DNA of 64,000 nt from SAR202 cluster bacterium (lineage in GTDB: Bacteria; Chloroflexota; Dehalococcoidia; Lucifugimonadales; OSU-TB39). Below the pieces are notes generated by a model that was not told the origin of the DNA, did not search any database, and saw only the letters and a list, made by a program, of their open reading frames with translations. Positions 1-8,947 of the stretch are shown one piece after another (position 1 is the stretch's first letter; the number at the start of each line of letters is the position of its first letter). The translations under genes and the position numbers were made by a program. The stretch is from positions 34,565 to 98,564 of the forward strand of contig VFGY01000023.1 of the NCBI GenBank assembly GCA_009392195.1, in the 5' to 3' direction.

Positions 1-1071
1 TAACTTTAGCGAAAGGGATATAAGAGATTTTACAAACTCAGATTTTAATTCTGGATTCAATAGGTTTTTGAAATAAAAGGCGCTTGTTCCAGGTCTAGAC
101 GAATAGGGAAATACATGTATTGAGGAAAACCCCATGGATTCACAGAATTTATAAGTGTCATTAAACGTATCCTCAGTTTCTCCTGGGAAACCTACTATAA
201 CGTCCGTAGTTATTGAAGCATTAGGTATTCTTCTCCTAATTAGGTCTATAGTTTGTGAATATTTATCTAAGGTATATTTTCGCCTCATAGATTTGAGGAT
301 TCTCTCATTCCCACTTTGAAGCGATATGTGAAAATGAGGACATAAACGAGAGTTATTCCAATTACTTAGCAAATCATCGGTTATTTCTTGGGGTTGGAGG
401 GAAGATACTCTCAATCGAGGGATATCGGTTTTATCCAATATGGATTTTAGCAGTGTAGACAAAGATTGATTTTCAAATTCAAACCCATAAGAACCTAGTT
501 CAGTACCAGTTAATACAACTTCCTTATTTTGTATTGAACGTGATTCGTTAATAATATCTATAATCTTATGGCTATCAACGCTTTTTTCTCTGCCACGTAC
601 CTTCGGTATTATGCAATATGCGCATATTTGATCGCATCCCTCTTGAATTTTTACCATTAAACGAGACTTGTTATTCATATAATTCAGCGGAGTATTTTTA
701 TGATTTTTAACATTTATATTTAATAGGTCGTTAAATAGAATTGTTTTATTTGTGTTTCCTATTACGTGATCTACCTCTGGCATACTATTTAGAATTGCGG
801 AAGCATTTTCTGCATAACATCCTGTTACTATAACTTTTATGTCAGGGTTGGTTCTTTTTGCATTTCTTATTGATTTTCGTGCCTTGCGATCAGCTATATG
901 GGTTACGGTACAAGTATTTAGGACAAAATATTCGCTGGATGTGATATCGGCTGATATAACGTATCCTGCGTTCGTAAATTGATTGGATATTGTAGTTGAA
1001 TCAGCTTGGTTTAATTTACACCCATGTGTTTCAATTGTTACTTGTGGTGGTGTTGTCGATGTTGTTGGCAT
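1..1071 (-). CDS. MiaB/MtaB-type tRNA methylthiotransferase (3' part cut by window edge)
   Basis: Radical-SAM enzyme that adds a methylthio group to a modified adenosine at tRNA position 37. The minus-strand frame is open from an ATG at 1069-1071 to the window edge. The N-terminal MTTase domain shows THGCKLNQADS, NTCTVT and VTGCYAE, whose three cysteines bind the second Fe-S cluster; the radical-SAM triad is in CDQICAYC (CxxxCxxC). A VGFPGETEDTF motif follows further on. The GCKLNQ form resembles MtaB (acting on t6A) more than MiaB, but the C-terminal TRAM domain that would help decide lies outside the window. About 357 codons are present. No upstream partner is visible; fabF diverges from it. 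Confidence 0.88.
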   Translation of the reverse strand, partial: MPTTSTTPPQVTIETHGCKLNQADSTTISNQFTNAGYVISADITSSEYFVLNTCTVTHIADRKARKSIRNAKRTNPDIKVIVTGCYAENASAILNSMPEVDHVIGNTNKTILFNDLLNINVKNHKNTPLNYMNNKSRLMVKIQEGCDQICAYCIIPKVRGREKSVDSHKIIDIINESRSIQNKEVVLTGTELGSYGFEFENQSLSTLLKSILDKTDIPRLRVSSLQPQEITDDLLSNWNNSRLCPHFHISLQSGNERILKSMRRKYTLDKYSQTIDLIRRRIPNASITTDVIVGFPGETEDTFNDTYKFCESMGFSSIHVFPYSSRPGTSAFYFKNLLNPELKSEFVKSLISLSLKL

Positions 1072-1223
1072 GTTCAAAGACTAATCAATGATAATAATGG
1101 TAATTTACTTTGCAATTGAGTATTGAAATATTTAATACAAATAATTATTGTATTACATATTAATCTGTTTTGGCATAAATAATATGTTTCGCAACAAATT
1201 ATATGTTGTAAATTGGAGAATAG

Positions 1224-2465
1224 ATGTCCCATAGAGTAGTTATAACGGGAGTAGGAATTGTAAGTCCATTAGGGTTGGATGCCAATTCTACTTGGAAACA
1301 ATTGGTTAATGGAAAGTCCGGGATTGATAAGATTACATCCTTTGATCCTGATGGATTTGAGACCCAAATAGCAGCGGAAGTTAAAAATTATGATCCAGTG
1401 TCTTCTGTTGGAATGAAGCAAAGTAAACGGATGGATAGGTTTGTTCAAATGGCATGTACTGTTTCTTTGCAGGCTATAGAATCTTCGGAATTAAATTTAG
1501 ATAAGATTGATCGCAATAGATTTGGAGTCAACATTGCAAGTGGAATAGGGGGGATAATCACACTATCTGATCAAGTAGGTACTTTGAACGCGAAAGGAGC
1601 TAGGAGAGTAAGTCCTTTCTTAGTACCGATGATGTTGCCAGATATGGCATCAGGACAGGTTTCAATGTTACTCAATTTAAAAGGACCCAATTTTTCGACT
1701 GTTTCTGCATGTTCAAGTGGGGCTGATTCTATAGGTGTTGCGTTCAATATGATTAGAAATGGTGAAATTGATTTCAGTATAGCTGGAGGAAGTGAAGCGG
1801 CGATCTGTCCCATAGGAGTCGCTGGTTTTAATTCTTGCCAAGCTTTATCTAGACAAAACTCTAACCCACAAGAAGCATCAAGACCATTTGATGCAAAAAG
1901 AGATGGGTTTGTATTAGGAGAAGGTGCTTGCGTTTTGGTTTTAGAAAAAATGGAGAATGCTATAGGAAGAGGGGTAGAACCAATAGCTGAGATACTTGGA
2001 TATGCGGCAACGGCAGATGCACATCATATAACTCAACCCGCTCCTGAAGGAGAAGGTGGAGCTAGAGCAATGACCTTATCTTTGAAGCAAGCGGGTTTGC
2101 CTTATAAAGCGATTGATTATATTAATGCCCATGGTACAAGTACCAAATTAAACGATAAATATGAGACTATGGCAATGAAATCTGTGTTCAAAGATGAAGC
2201 ATACAATATTCCTATAAGCTCGACTAAGTCAATGACTGGACATTTGTTAGGAGCTAGTGGTTCATTAGAAGCTGGAATTACTGCTCTATCAATTAAAAAT
2301 GGAGCAATTCCTCCTACTATAAACTTAGTCGAACCTGACCCTGAATGTGATTTAGATTATACCCCTAATCTTGCACGTAGAGGTGAAATAAAATATGCGA
2401 TGAGCAACTCGTTTGGATTTGGTGGACACAATGCTTCTTTAGTGTTTGGTAATTTTACAGAATAA
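1224..2465 (+). CDS. fabF: Beta-ketoacyl-ACP synthase II
   Basis: Condensing enzyme of type II fatty acid synthesis, joining malonyl-ACP to an acyl-ACP in the cytoplasm. The 413-residue length matches the family. The thiolase fold is complete: ITGVGIVSPLG at the N-terminus, nucleophile Cys in STVSACSSGADS (about residue 163), first His in NAHGTSTKLND, second His in SMTGHLLGASG, and the C-terminal NSFGFGGHN loop. The ATG is preceded by GGAGA at good spacing. No acpP or fabD is adjacent, so it is probably transcribed alone from the 1072-1223 gap. KAS II is preferred over KAS I by length and these motifs. Confidence 0.95.
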   Translation: MSHRVVITGVGIVSPLGLDANSTWKQLVNGKSGIDKITSFDPDGFETQIAAEVKNYDPVSSVGMKQSKRMDRFVQMACTVSLQAIESSELNLDKIDRNRFGVNIASGIGGIITLSDQVGTLNAKGARRVSPFLVPMMLPDMASGQVSMLLNLKGPNFSTVSACSSGADSIGVAFNMIRNGEIDFSIAGGSEAAICPIGVAGFNSCQALSRQNSNPQEASRPFDAKRDGFVLGEGACVLVLEKMENAIGRGVEPIAEILGYAATADAHHITQPAPEGEGGARAMTLSLKQAGLPYKAIDYINAHGTSTKLNDKYETMAMKSVFKDEAYNIPISSTKSMTGHLLGASGSLEAGITALSIKNGAIPPTINLVEPDPECDLDYTPNLARRGEIKYAMSNSFGFGGHNASLVFGNFTE

Positions 2466-2475
2466 TAAATGAAGC

Positions 2476-3351
2476 TTATTTTCGTCTTCGCTCTGCTCTA
2501 GTTCCCCCACCTTTTTGCAATTCTTGTGTTATGGGTTTTGTACGTTCAATTAACCTTGCTTTAATTACAAGCAACGGAATTGTTATAGCCAAAACTAGTA
2601 ACGATATAAAATGAGCCTCTTGCATACCATATGCCCATTCTAAGTCGATTCTTTGGAAGCTTATAATAAACCTCCCCACAGCGTACAAAGCTAAATATAA
2701 AGCAAAAAGCATACCTGCAGGTTTTAACCTGCCCCTTAGGGTCCATATTATTGATAATGCGACCATATTCCAAACTATTTCGTATAAGATAACGGGTTGA
2801 ACTGATGTATAGTACCCATCCGCACAGTATCGTGCCATTGTTTCAGGGTGTATCCATGTAAATCCAAGGAACATATCTGTTGCTCTAGCACAATGTTCAC
2901 CATTGATTATATCGCCTATTCTTCCTATAGTTTGTACTAAAATCATTGCTGGAGCTGCTATGTCTGCTAAAGGACCTACTGGGTGTTTATTGATTAAAGC
3001 ATAAACTGCTCCACCAATAAAACCACCCAATATACCTCCCCATAAACCAATTCCTCCATTCCAAATATAAAGAACGTGTATAGGTTGAGAAGCATATATA
3101 AGTGACCAATTATCTATAACGTGTACTAACCTAGCCCCAATTATTCCACCTAATATTCCCCATGTAGCGGTTGAATAAACTATCTCGGGGTCAATTGTTG
3201 TTTTGGATTTTGAGTTGGCAATAGTGATAGGTGCCCAACGTCCTGAAAGTATTACAGCCATAATCACACCTACAAAGGTAAAGAATCCATGCCACGATAA
3301 TATAAATGAACCTATGACAAAAGCATTAGGATTGATGTCTATTGTAATCAT
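2476..3351 (-). CDS. lgt: Prolipoprotein diacylglyceryl transferase
   Basis: Integral membrane enzyme that transfers diacylglycerol from phosphatidylglycerol to the lipobox cysteine of prolipoproteins. The 291 residues hold about seven hydrophobic segments. The Lgt signature appears as GRIGDIINGEH, with the Arg and Asn-Gly-Glu core kept, and the conserved early His lies in SWHGFFTF. The C-terminus is a basic tail (GGGTRAERRRK). It is convergent with fabF, 10 bases apart. A plausible client in this window is the lipobox-containing cupredoxin at 63004. The SD is weak (AAGGA about 13 bases upstream), but the N-terminus fits the family. Confidence 0.94.
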   Translation of the reverse strand: MITIDINPNAFVIGSFILSWHGFFTFVGVIMAVILSGRWAPITIANSKSKTTIDPEIVYSTATWGILGGIIGARLVHVIDNWSLIYASQPIHVLYIWNGGIGLWGGILGGFIGGAVYALINKHPVGPLADIAAPAMILVQTIGRIGDIINGEHCARATDMFLGFTWIHPETMARYCADGYYTSVQPVILYEIVWNMVALSIIWTLRGRLKPAGMLFALYLALYAVGRFIISFQRIDLEWAYGMQEAHFISLLVLAITIPLLVIKARLIERTKPITQELQKGGGTRAERRRK

Positions 3352-3485
3352 ATTAATTCGTTATTCCTTTGATGGCGCTAACCTAATAAATAAAAACTTT
3401 TCAATTTGGAGATTCAATAAATCATATATTGGTCAATTTTTTAATGTTACAATATCTGTATCTACAAGCCAATAATATTGATGAT

Positions 3486-4397
3486 ATGAATAAAACTGTA
3501 ATTGAAGAATTTCTTGAATACCTATTGATAGAGAGACGTTTTCCTAAAAATACTGTGGTCGCTTATAAAAATGATCTTATGCAAATGCAAGAATTTCACG
3601 ATATAAGAAAAAATACATTTTCAAATGACTGGTGGAGAACACTAAATCCCAAAAAAATTGAAACTTATAAATTGCATCTAAGGAACAAGGAATATATGAC
3701 TTCTACGATAAACCGTAAGATTTCATCTATGAGAACATTTTTTAATTTTTTAAATGACCGCGATTTGATTAAGATAAACCCATCTGAAAACATCCAGTTG
3801 GATAGCTTTATAACTAAAAGAGCTCCTGAATATTTGACCTTAGATGAATTCAGACAAATCTTGGATGTATGTTCAGGAGATGACCCTATACATATAAGGG
3901 ATAAAGCAATGGTAGGATTACTTTACAGTAGTGGGTTGCGAGTATCAGAGCTTGTTTTATTGAACATTATTAACATTAGTGATAAAGAAGGATGGATTAG
4001 AGTTGATGGTAAAGGTTCTAAACAAAGGTTTGTACCGGTACATAAGGAAGCTTGGGGAAATTTAAAATTGTATTTGATTGAGTCTAGGCCATACTTAAAA
4101 AATAAATTTACAGGTGATAGTCTATTTGTTAATTCTAGAGGTAAAAGGATGACACGACAGGGTTTCTGGGATGTGCTAAAAAAAATGGTAAGGAAATCTG
4201 GATTACAAAAGTCAGTTAGTCCTCATATGTTGCGTCACACATTTGCTACACACCTTTTACAAGGTGGAGCTAATTTAATTACTGTAAAAGAACTCCTAGG
4301 GCATAGTAATATAAACACAACTCAAATTTATACACATTTGGTTGATGAAACTGTTCGTGATAGTTTTTATAAGACTGTAAAAGGTCCTGGCAGGTGA
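3486..4397 (+). CDS. XerC/XerD-type tyrosine recombinase
   Basis: Site-specific recombinase, probably for chromosome-dimer resolution at dif. An N-terminal SAM-like core-binding domain (about residues 1-85) precedes the catalytic domain. The catalytic set is visible: Arg in SSGLRVSEL, Lys in GKGSKQR, HMLRHTFATHLL (His-x-x-Arg), the His in LLGHSNINTTQIYTH, and Tyr within IYTH. The 303 residues match XerC/D. The frame continues upstream to a TTG at 3429, but the ATG at 3486 gives the usual N-terminus (MNKTVIEEFLEYL); neither has a clear SD. No integrase-type att site or cargo is nearby, which favours a housekeeping Xer. XerC versus XerD cannot be settled. Confidence 0.9.
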   Translation: MNKTVIEEFLEYLLIERRFPKNTVVAYKNDLMQMQEFHDIRKNTFSNDWWRTLNPKKIETYKLHLRNKEYMTSTINRKISSMRTFFNFLNDRDLIKINPSENIQLDSFITKRAPEYLTLDEFRQILDVCSGDDPIHIRDKAMVGLLYSSGLRVSELVLLNIINISDKEGWIRVDGKGSKQRFVPVHKEAWGNLKLYLIESRPYLKNKFTGDSLFVNSRGKRMTRQGFWDVLKKMVRKSGLQKSVSPHMLRHTFATHLLQGGANLITVKELLGHSNINTTQIYTHLVDETVRDSFYKTVKGPGR

Positions 4398-4421
4398 AAA
4401 TTTTAAAAAGGAGAATATACA

Positions 4422-4739
4422 ATGCCAAATAAAGGGAAAAAGTCTGGATCTAGACCTACTAAACAAAGTAAAAAGGGAAAATCAAATTCTGCAGTTGAAA
4501 TATCTAGGTCATTTGCAAAAAAAGATGCCAATATATCAAATCAAACTTCATCTGTAAACCAAAATCTGGTTGGAGATGACTCTTCTATTAAACCAGCTAA
4601 AACACCGAGTACAAATGTTTTATCATCGAATACTGCTGCTACTCAATTACACCCTAATTTAAATAATGAACTTATACGCATATTTGCTACAACAGGGGTA
4701 ATCACTGCGATTCTTGTTGGTTTGAGTTTCATCATATAA
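4422..4739 (+). CDS. Small basic protein with a C-terminal membrane anchor, unknown function
   Basis: A 105-residue protein starting at an ATG with an AAAGGAG site (about 4408-4413), 24 bases after the xer gene, so probably co-transcribed. The first 85 or so residues are Lys/Ser/Thr/Asn-rich, low in complexity and likely disordered. The last 20 residues form one hydrophobic helix ending at the C-terminus (TTGVITAILVGLSFII), a tail-anchor topology. I recognise no family. The good SD, operon position and clear bipartite composition suggest a real gene. Confidence 0.65.
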   Translation: MPNKGKKSGSRPTKQSKKGKSNSAVEISRSFAKKDANISNQTSSVNQNLVGDDSSIKPAKTPSTNVLSSNTAATQLHPNLNNELIRIFATTGVITAILVGLSFII

Positions 4740-4830
4740 TACTTGGTATAACATAGATAGAATTCTGTTAGATAGATATATCCGCGTGTCTGTAAGTTTC
4801 TGGAGTATTAATATTTTGTTCAATAAATAA

Positions 4831-6657
4831 ATGAAGAACTATTTGAAAAGAATTGCCGTAAATGCCCCAAAAAAGCCGGGTGTTTACATAATGAAAGATC
4901 AAAGCTCCAAAATTCTTTATGTAGGTAAGTCGATAAATCTAAATGCTAGATTGGCTTCTTATTTTGGTGGAGAAAGAAAAAATGACCCTAAAACTCTGGC
5001 GCTTTTACAGAAGGTAGAACAATTAGAATATATTATAACTGATACGGAGCAAGAAGCTTTCCTATTAGAATGTCAGCTAATTAAGAAGAATAAGCCATGG
5101 TATAACGTTAGGTTAAAAGATGATAAAAACTATCCATATATAAAGATTGATATTCGCGAGAAATATCCACTGGTTTATATAACTAGAAAAATAATTAATG
5201 ATGGAGCAGCTTATTACGGCCCATATGCTAATGCAGCAAGTGTTAGAAAAACCCTCAATTTACTTAAGCGCTTGTTTCCTTATAGATCCTGTACGAAGAA
5301 AATTACTGGAAAAGACGAAAGAGCCTGTTTAGATTTTCATATTAATAGATGTATTGCTCCATGCATAGGATATTCAACTGAAGTCGAATATGCGGAAGTA
5401 ATTGAGCAAGTAAAGATGTTTCTTGATGGTAAGAGAGAAAAAGTGTTACTTTCCTTGGCTAGAAACATGTCTGTAGCTGCCTCATCGTTAGAATTTGAAA
5501 AAGCTGCTAAGCTCCGTGACCAAATAAATGCAATAAATCAACTAAATGAAGAACAAAAGATATTACATTCTTCCAATAACGATATAGATTTTATATCTAT
5601 AGCTAGTTCAGAACGCGAGTCTTGGGCCGAAATGTTTTTTGTTCGAAGTGGAAATATAACAGGAAGAAATGGCTATAAGGTAGATGGCACTTTTTTGACT
5701 CCTAAATCTAAAATTATTGAAGCTTTTATAGAACAATATTATCTAGACGCGACAAAAGCTCCTAAAATAATAATGGTTGAAGATTATCCTGAATCAAAAG
5801 AGTATTTAGAAAAATGGTTGTCTCAAAAGTTTAATAAGACAATCAAAATAATTGTGCCGCAACGAGGAACCAGAAAAAAAATAATGGATTTGGTAGCTAA
5901 AAATTCATTAAAGGGAATCAATGATTTAAGTATAAATTCAGTTAATCCTAATCGAGAATATAATATTTTAAAAGATTTGCAAGAGCGTTTGGAATTACCT
6001 AGGATTCCATATCGTATTGAATGTTATGACATTTCTAACATAAGTGGCGCAAACCCAGTTGGAAGTATGGTTGTATTTAATCGAGGTAAAGCAATTAAGT
6101 CTGAATACCGAAAATTTTCAATTAAATCTGTAGACCAAATTGACGATTATATGATGATGAAAGAAGTTTTAATAAGACGGTTTTCTCAATATAAAAATTC
6201 AATGGAAAAAGATGAAAAATCAAAGTGGGCTGAACGTCCTGATTTGGTATTAATAGATGGAGGTAAAGGTCATCTTGCTGTCGCTGTTCAAGTAATGCTT
6301 GAGTTAGGTATAAATGAAATCCCATTATCTTCAATAGCAAAGCAGAACGAAGAGATATACACCCCTCTAATAAAAGGCCCAATTATGTTACCTAGGTCTT
6401 CTCAGGCTCTTTATCTTGTTCAAAGAATTAGAGATGAAGCTCATAGATTTGCAATAACGTATCATAGAAATAAACGTTCTAAATCAATGGTTTCTTCTAG
6501 TCTTGATTCAATAGTTGGAGTAGGTCCTAAGAAAAAACAACAACTAATTAGTAAATTTGGTTCTTTAAAAGGCATTGCACAAGCGGATATTATCGACTTG
6601 ACTTCTGTACCTGGTATAACTAAAGAACTAGCTATAATAATTAAGCAATCAATTTAA
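4831..6657 (+). CDS. uvrC: Excinuclease ABC subunit C
   Basis: Nuclease subunit of nucleotide excision repair, making the dual incision at UvrB-bound lesions. At 608 residues it is full length. Domains in order: GIY-YIG 3'-incision nuclease (PGVYIM, ILYVGKSINLNARL), a Cys-rich stretch (SCTKK, CLDFHINRCIAPCIG), the UVR UvrB-interaction helix pair (LEFEKAAKLRDQI), the RNase H-like 5'-incision domain (ECYDISNISGANPVGSM, LVLIDGGKGHL), and C-terminal tandem helix-hairpin-helix (SIVGVGPKKKQQL, SVPGITKEL). uvrA and uvrB are not in the window. No clear SD precedes the ATG, but the N-terminus aligns with the family. Confidence 0.97.
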   Translation: MKNYLKRIAVNAPKKPGVYIMKDQSSKILYVGKSINLNARLASYFGGERKNDPKTLALLQKVEQLEYIITDTEQEAFLLECQLIKKNKPWYNVRLKDDKNYPYIKIDIREKYPLVYITRKIINDGAAYYGPYANAASVRKTLNLLKRLFPYRSCTKKITGKDERACLDFHINRCIAPCIGYSTEVEYAEVIEQVKMFLDGKREKVLLSLARNMSVAASSLEFEKAAKLRDQINAINQLNEEQKILHSSNNDIDFISIASSERESWAEMFFVRSGNITGRNGYKVDGTFLTPKSKIIEAFIEQYYLDATKAPKIIMVEDYPESKEYLEKWLSQKFNKTIKIIVPQRGTRKKIMDLVAKNSLKGINDLSINSVNPNREYNILKDLQERLELPRIPYRIECYDISNISGANPVGSMVVFNRGKAIKSEYRKFSIKSVDQIDDYMMMKEVLIRRFSQYKNSMEKDEKSKWAERPDLVLIDGGKGHLAVAVQVMLELGINEIPLSSIAKQNEEIYTPLIKGPIMLPRSSQALYLVQRIRDEAHRFAITYHRNKRSKSMVSSSLDSIVGVGPKKKQQLISKFGSLKGIAQADIIDLTSVPGITKELAIIIKQSI

Positions 6658-6672
6658 TCGATTAATTACAAC

Positions 6673-7515
6673 CTATTTCTTTTCATCTTTATTGGTATCT
6701 ATGAACGGTTTCAATAAGTTAGTAAATTCCATGGGGAATATATACTTCGTTGATTCGCCCTGCCCGATTGATTTTAATGTTTCGAAATATTGCAAACTCA
6801 TTGTATTTGCACTTACATCTTTAGCTATGCTTTGAATTTTTTCGAGAGCGAGTCTAAAACCGTCGGCTCTAAGCACAGCTGCCTGTTGGTCACCTTCAGC
6901 TGTTAATATTTCTGACTCACGATGGCCTTGTGCTTTCAGTATAGCTGCTTGCTTTTCACCTTCCGCAACCGTAATTGCTGATTGTCTTGCACCTTCGGCT
7001 TCTATTATTACTGCTCTTCTTATACGCTCTGCAGACATTTGTTTGTTCATTGCTTCTTGAATATCTCTATCAGGTTCAAGAGTTTTGATTTCTACGTTTG
7101 TTACTTTTATTCCCCATCTAGATGTTTCATCATCTAGTTTTATTCGTAGTGTGTTATTTATTTTTTCTCTCTGAGATAGAACCTCATCGACTGTCATTTC
7201 GCCAACAACTGCTCTAAGTGTTGTTATTGCTAATCCTATTACCGCCTGCCTGTAGTTTTCTACTTCCAAAACAGCTTTTGATGCTTCTTCTGCCATAACT
7301 CGCAGGTATATCAAAAAATCTATGTCTATAGGAGCATTATCTTTTGTAATATTGTTTTGCCTTGGTATATCGATTACTTCTGTTCTTAGATCAAGTTTTA
7401 CTCCACTGTGCATTATAGGTATGATGAATGTTGGACCTGGTCCCTTCATACCTTCAAAATTACCCCATCTGAATCTGGCTATTCTTTGGTAATCTTTCAA
7501 GAAATTGATAATCAT
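6673..7515 (-). CDS. SPFH/band 7 (stomatin-like) protein
   Basis: Stomatin/prohibitin-fold scaffold, commonly paired with NfeD proteins and thought to organise membrane microdomains and protease access. The 280 residues carry the SPFH domain (about 20-180; LRTEVIDIPRQ, EMTVDEVLSQRE, WGIKVTNVEIKTLEPD) and a long Ala/Glu-rich coiled coil (EGARQSAITVAEGEKQAAIL). The start has a near-ideal AAAGGAG six bases upstream. Oddly, there is no N-terminal transmembrane helix, which most slipins have; attachment would rely on the amphipathic MIINFLKDYQRI segment or on NfeD. It lies 33 bases downstream of the NfeD gene, in the same operon. Confidence 0.88.
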   Translation of the reverse strand: MIINFLKDYQRIARFRWGNFEGMKGPGPTFIIPIMHSGVKLDLRTEVIDIPRQNNITKDNAPIDIDFLIYLRVMAEEASKAVLEVENYRQAVIGLAITTLRAVVGEMTVDEVLSQREKINNTLRIKLDDETSRWGIKVTNVEIKTLEPDRDIQEAMNKQMSAERIRRAVIIEAEGARQSAITVAEGEKQAAILKAQGHRESEILTAEGDQQAAVLRADGFRLALEKIQSIAKDVSANTMSLQYFETLKSIGQGESTKYIFPMEFTNLLKPFIDTNKDEKK

Positions 7516-7548
7516 TTAAGACTCCTTTGGCAAAGATTAACTATTTAA

Positions 7549-8943
7549 TTAGATGATATCATCATTGTCAGATTTAAACACTTTTAATGTCAATCCATCT
7601 ACATCGGAAACTATTATATTAGAATCTTTCTCAATTGTTTGATTGTTGTCTGTTTCTGCTGACCATAATTCGCTTTGAACAAGCACCGTACCGCGAGGAT
7701 CTAAGATTGTTTTTGCCACTCCGGTTTCTCCTGATAAATCAATATTACGTACTAGGTGTTTTTTAGATTTTTGTGCGCGTTTGATATCCCATATTGTCCA
7801 TGTTGTTGGTATGACTAGTAATATTCCTGAACTAATTAGAATCCATATATTGATATGGGAATTCAAAAATGGAGAGGGTTCAACAGCGCCAGGTAAGAAA
7901 GGAATATTATGGTTGCCAAATAACAAAATCCCTCCGATTAAAAATGATGAAATAGAACCGAATGCCGCTATTCCAATACCAGGAGCTGAAAATTCCACAT
8001 ACATCAGTACGGCTGCCAATATTAAGAATCCGAGTCCGATAAAATTAACAGGTAAGTTTGTAGACCCTAAAAATGCTAGTACCAAAAATATAGCTCCTGC
8101 TATTCCAGGTACTATTAGACCTGTGAAAATGAATTCAACAAATATCAATAAAGCACCAAGAATCAAAAGTACAAATAATATATTAGGGTCGGCCAAAAAA
8201 TTAAGGAAATTTTCTTGTAAAGTCATTTTGGAGGTTTCTATTTTGGGATTAATGCTTTTTAATTTAGTTGATTGCGAATCGATAGTTATTTCCATGCCAT
8301 TGATTGATTTGATTAATTCTGGAACATCATCAGCTATGAAATCGATCAGATTATTTTCTATAGATTCTGTTGACGAGTACGCTTTAGAATCAAATATTGT
8401 AGCCTCAAGTGCCTCTATATTTCTTTTTCTCGCTTTTCCTAATTCTCTTAGCAACGCAGCAGCATCTTGCGAGGCTTTAGATTTTAATGTGTCAGGTAAA
8501 TCTTCGCCTTGTAATGTAACGGGTGTAGCTGCACCCATGTTAGTGGTCGGAGCCATAGCAGCTATATGTGAAGCTGATAAGATAAATGTGCCAGCTGAAG
8601 CTGCTTGAGCACCCGAAGGGTACACATATGAAACAATCGGTACTTTTGAAGCAAGAATATCTTCTACGATTTTTCTAGTAGAATCATATGCTCCACCAGG
8701 CGTATCTAAAGTTATGATTATCAACTGCTTTTTTTCTGCACTGCTTTCGTGAATACTTCTGTTAATATATCTGGCAGTGACATTATTTATTACTCCTTTA
8801 ACTTCAATTATTTTGATGTTTGATACATCGTAATCGGCATAGACATTTTCTTGTTGGAAATTGCCAATTAAAAGTAAGTTGAATATCAGGAATATAAATA
8901 ATGTCTTAGCGGATAAATATTTATTTATGTTTCTAAAAATAAT
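7549..8943 (-). CDS. NfeD-family membrane serine protease (ClpP-class), probable ATT start
   Basis: Full-length NfeD: an N-terminal SPP/ClpP-like protease domain, about four membrane helices, and a C-terminal OB-fold (VLVQSELWSAE). The substrate loop LDTPGG and nucleophile Ser in AASAGTFIL are visible; a candidate general-base Lys lies in FDSKAYS. The first canonical start in frame is TTG at 8722-8724, which would delete the first strand and signal sequence. The frame is open back to 8952 and there encodes a hydrophobic leader (about LFIFLIFNLLLIG) and the expected strand IKIIEVKGVI. No ATG, GTG or TTG occurs in that stretch. ATT at 8941-8943, eight bases after AGG (8952-8954), is the best candidate and gives 464 residues, normal for the family. 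The SPFH gene follows. Confidence 0.82.
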   Translation of the reverse strand: MIFRNINKYLSAKTLFIFLIFNLLLIGNFQQENVYADYDVSNIKIIEVKGVINNVTARYINRSIHESSAEKKQLIIITLDTPGGAYDSTRKIVEDILASKVPIVSYVYPSGAQAASAGTFILSASHIAAMAPTTNMGAATPVTLQGEDLPDTLKSKASQDAAALLRELGKARKRNIEALEATIFDSKAYSSTESIENNLIDFIADDVPELIKSINGMEITIDSQSTKLKSINPKIETSKMTLQENFLNFLADPNILFVLLILGALLIFVEFIFTGLIVPGIAGAIFLVLAFLGSTNLPVNFIGLGFLILAAVLMYVEFSAPGIGIAAFGSISSFLIGGILLFGNHNIPFLPGAVEPSPFLNSHINIWILISSGILLVIPTTWTIWDIKRAQKSKKHLVRNIDLSGETGVAKTILDPRGTVLVQSELWSAETDNNQTIEKDSNIIVSDVDGLTLKVFKSDNDDII

Positions 8944-8947
8944 TCTA

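Noticed and set aside
3486..4397. The tyrosine recombinase as an integrase of a mobile element
   Set aside because: No att repeats, excisionase, tRNA target or cargo genes; length and motifs fit housekeeping Xer.
7781..8608. A 275-residue plus-strand open frame antisense to NfeD
   Set aside because: It is the complement of a recognisable membrane/protease gene, with no SD or family resemblance; a shadow frame.
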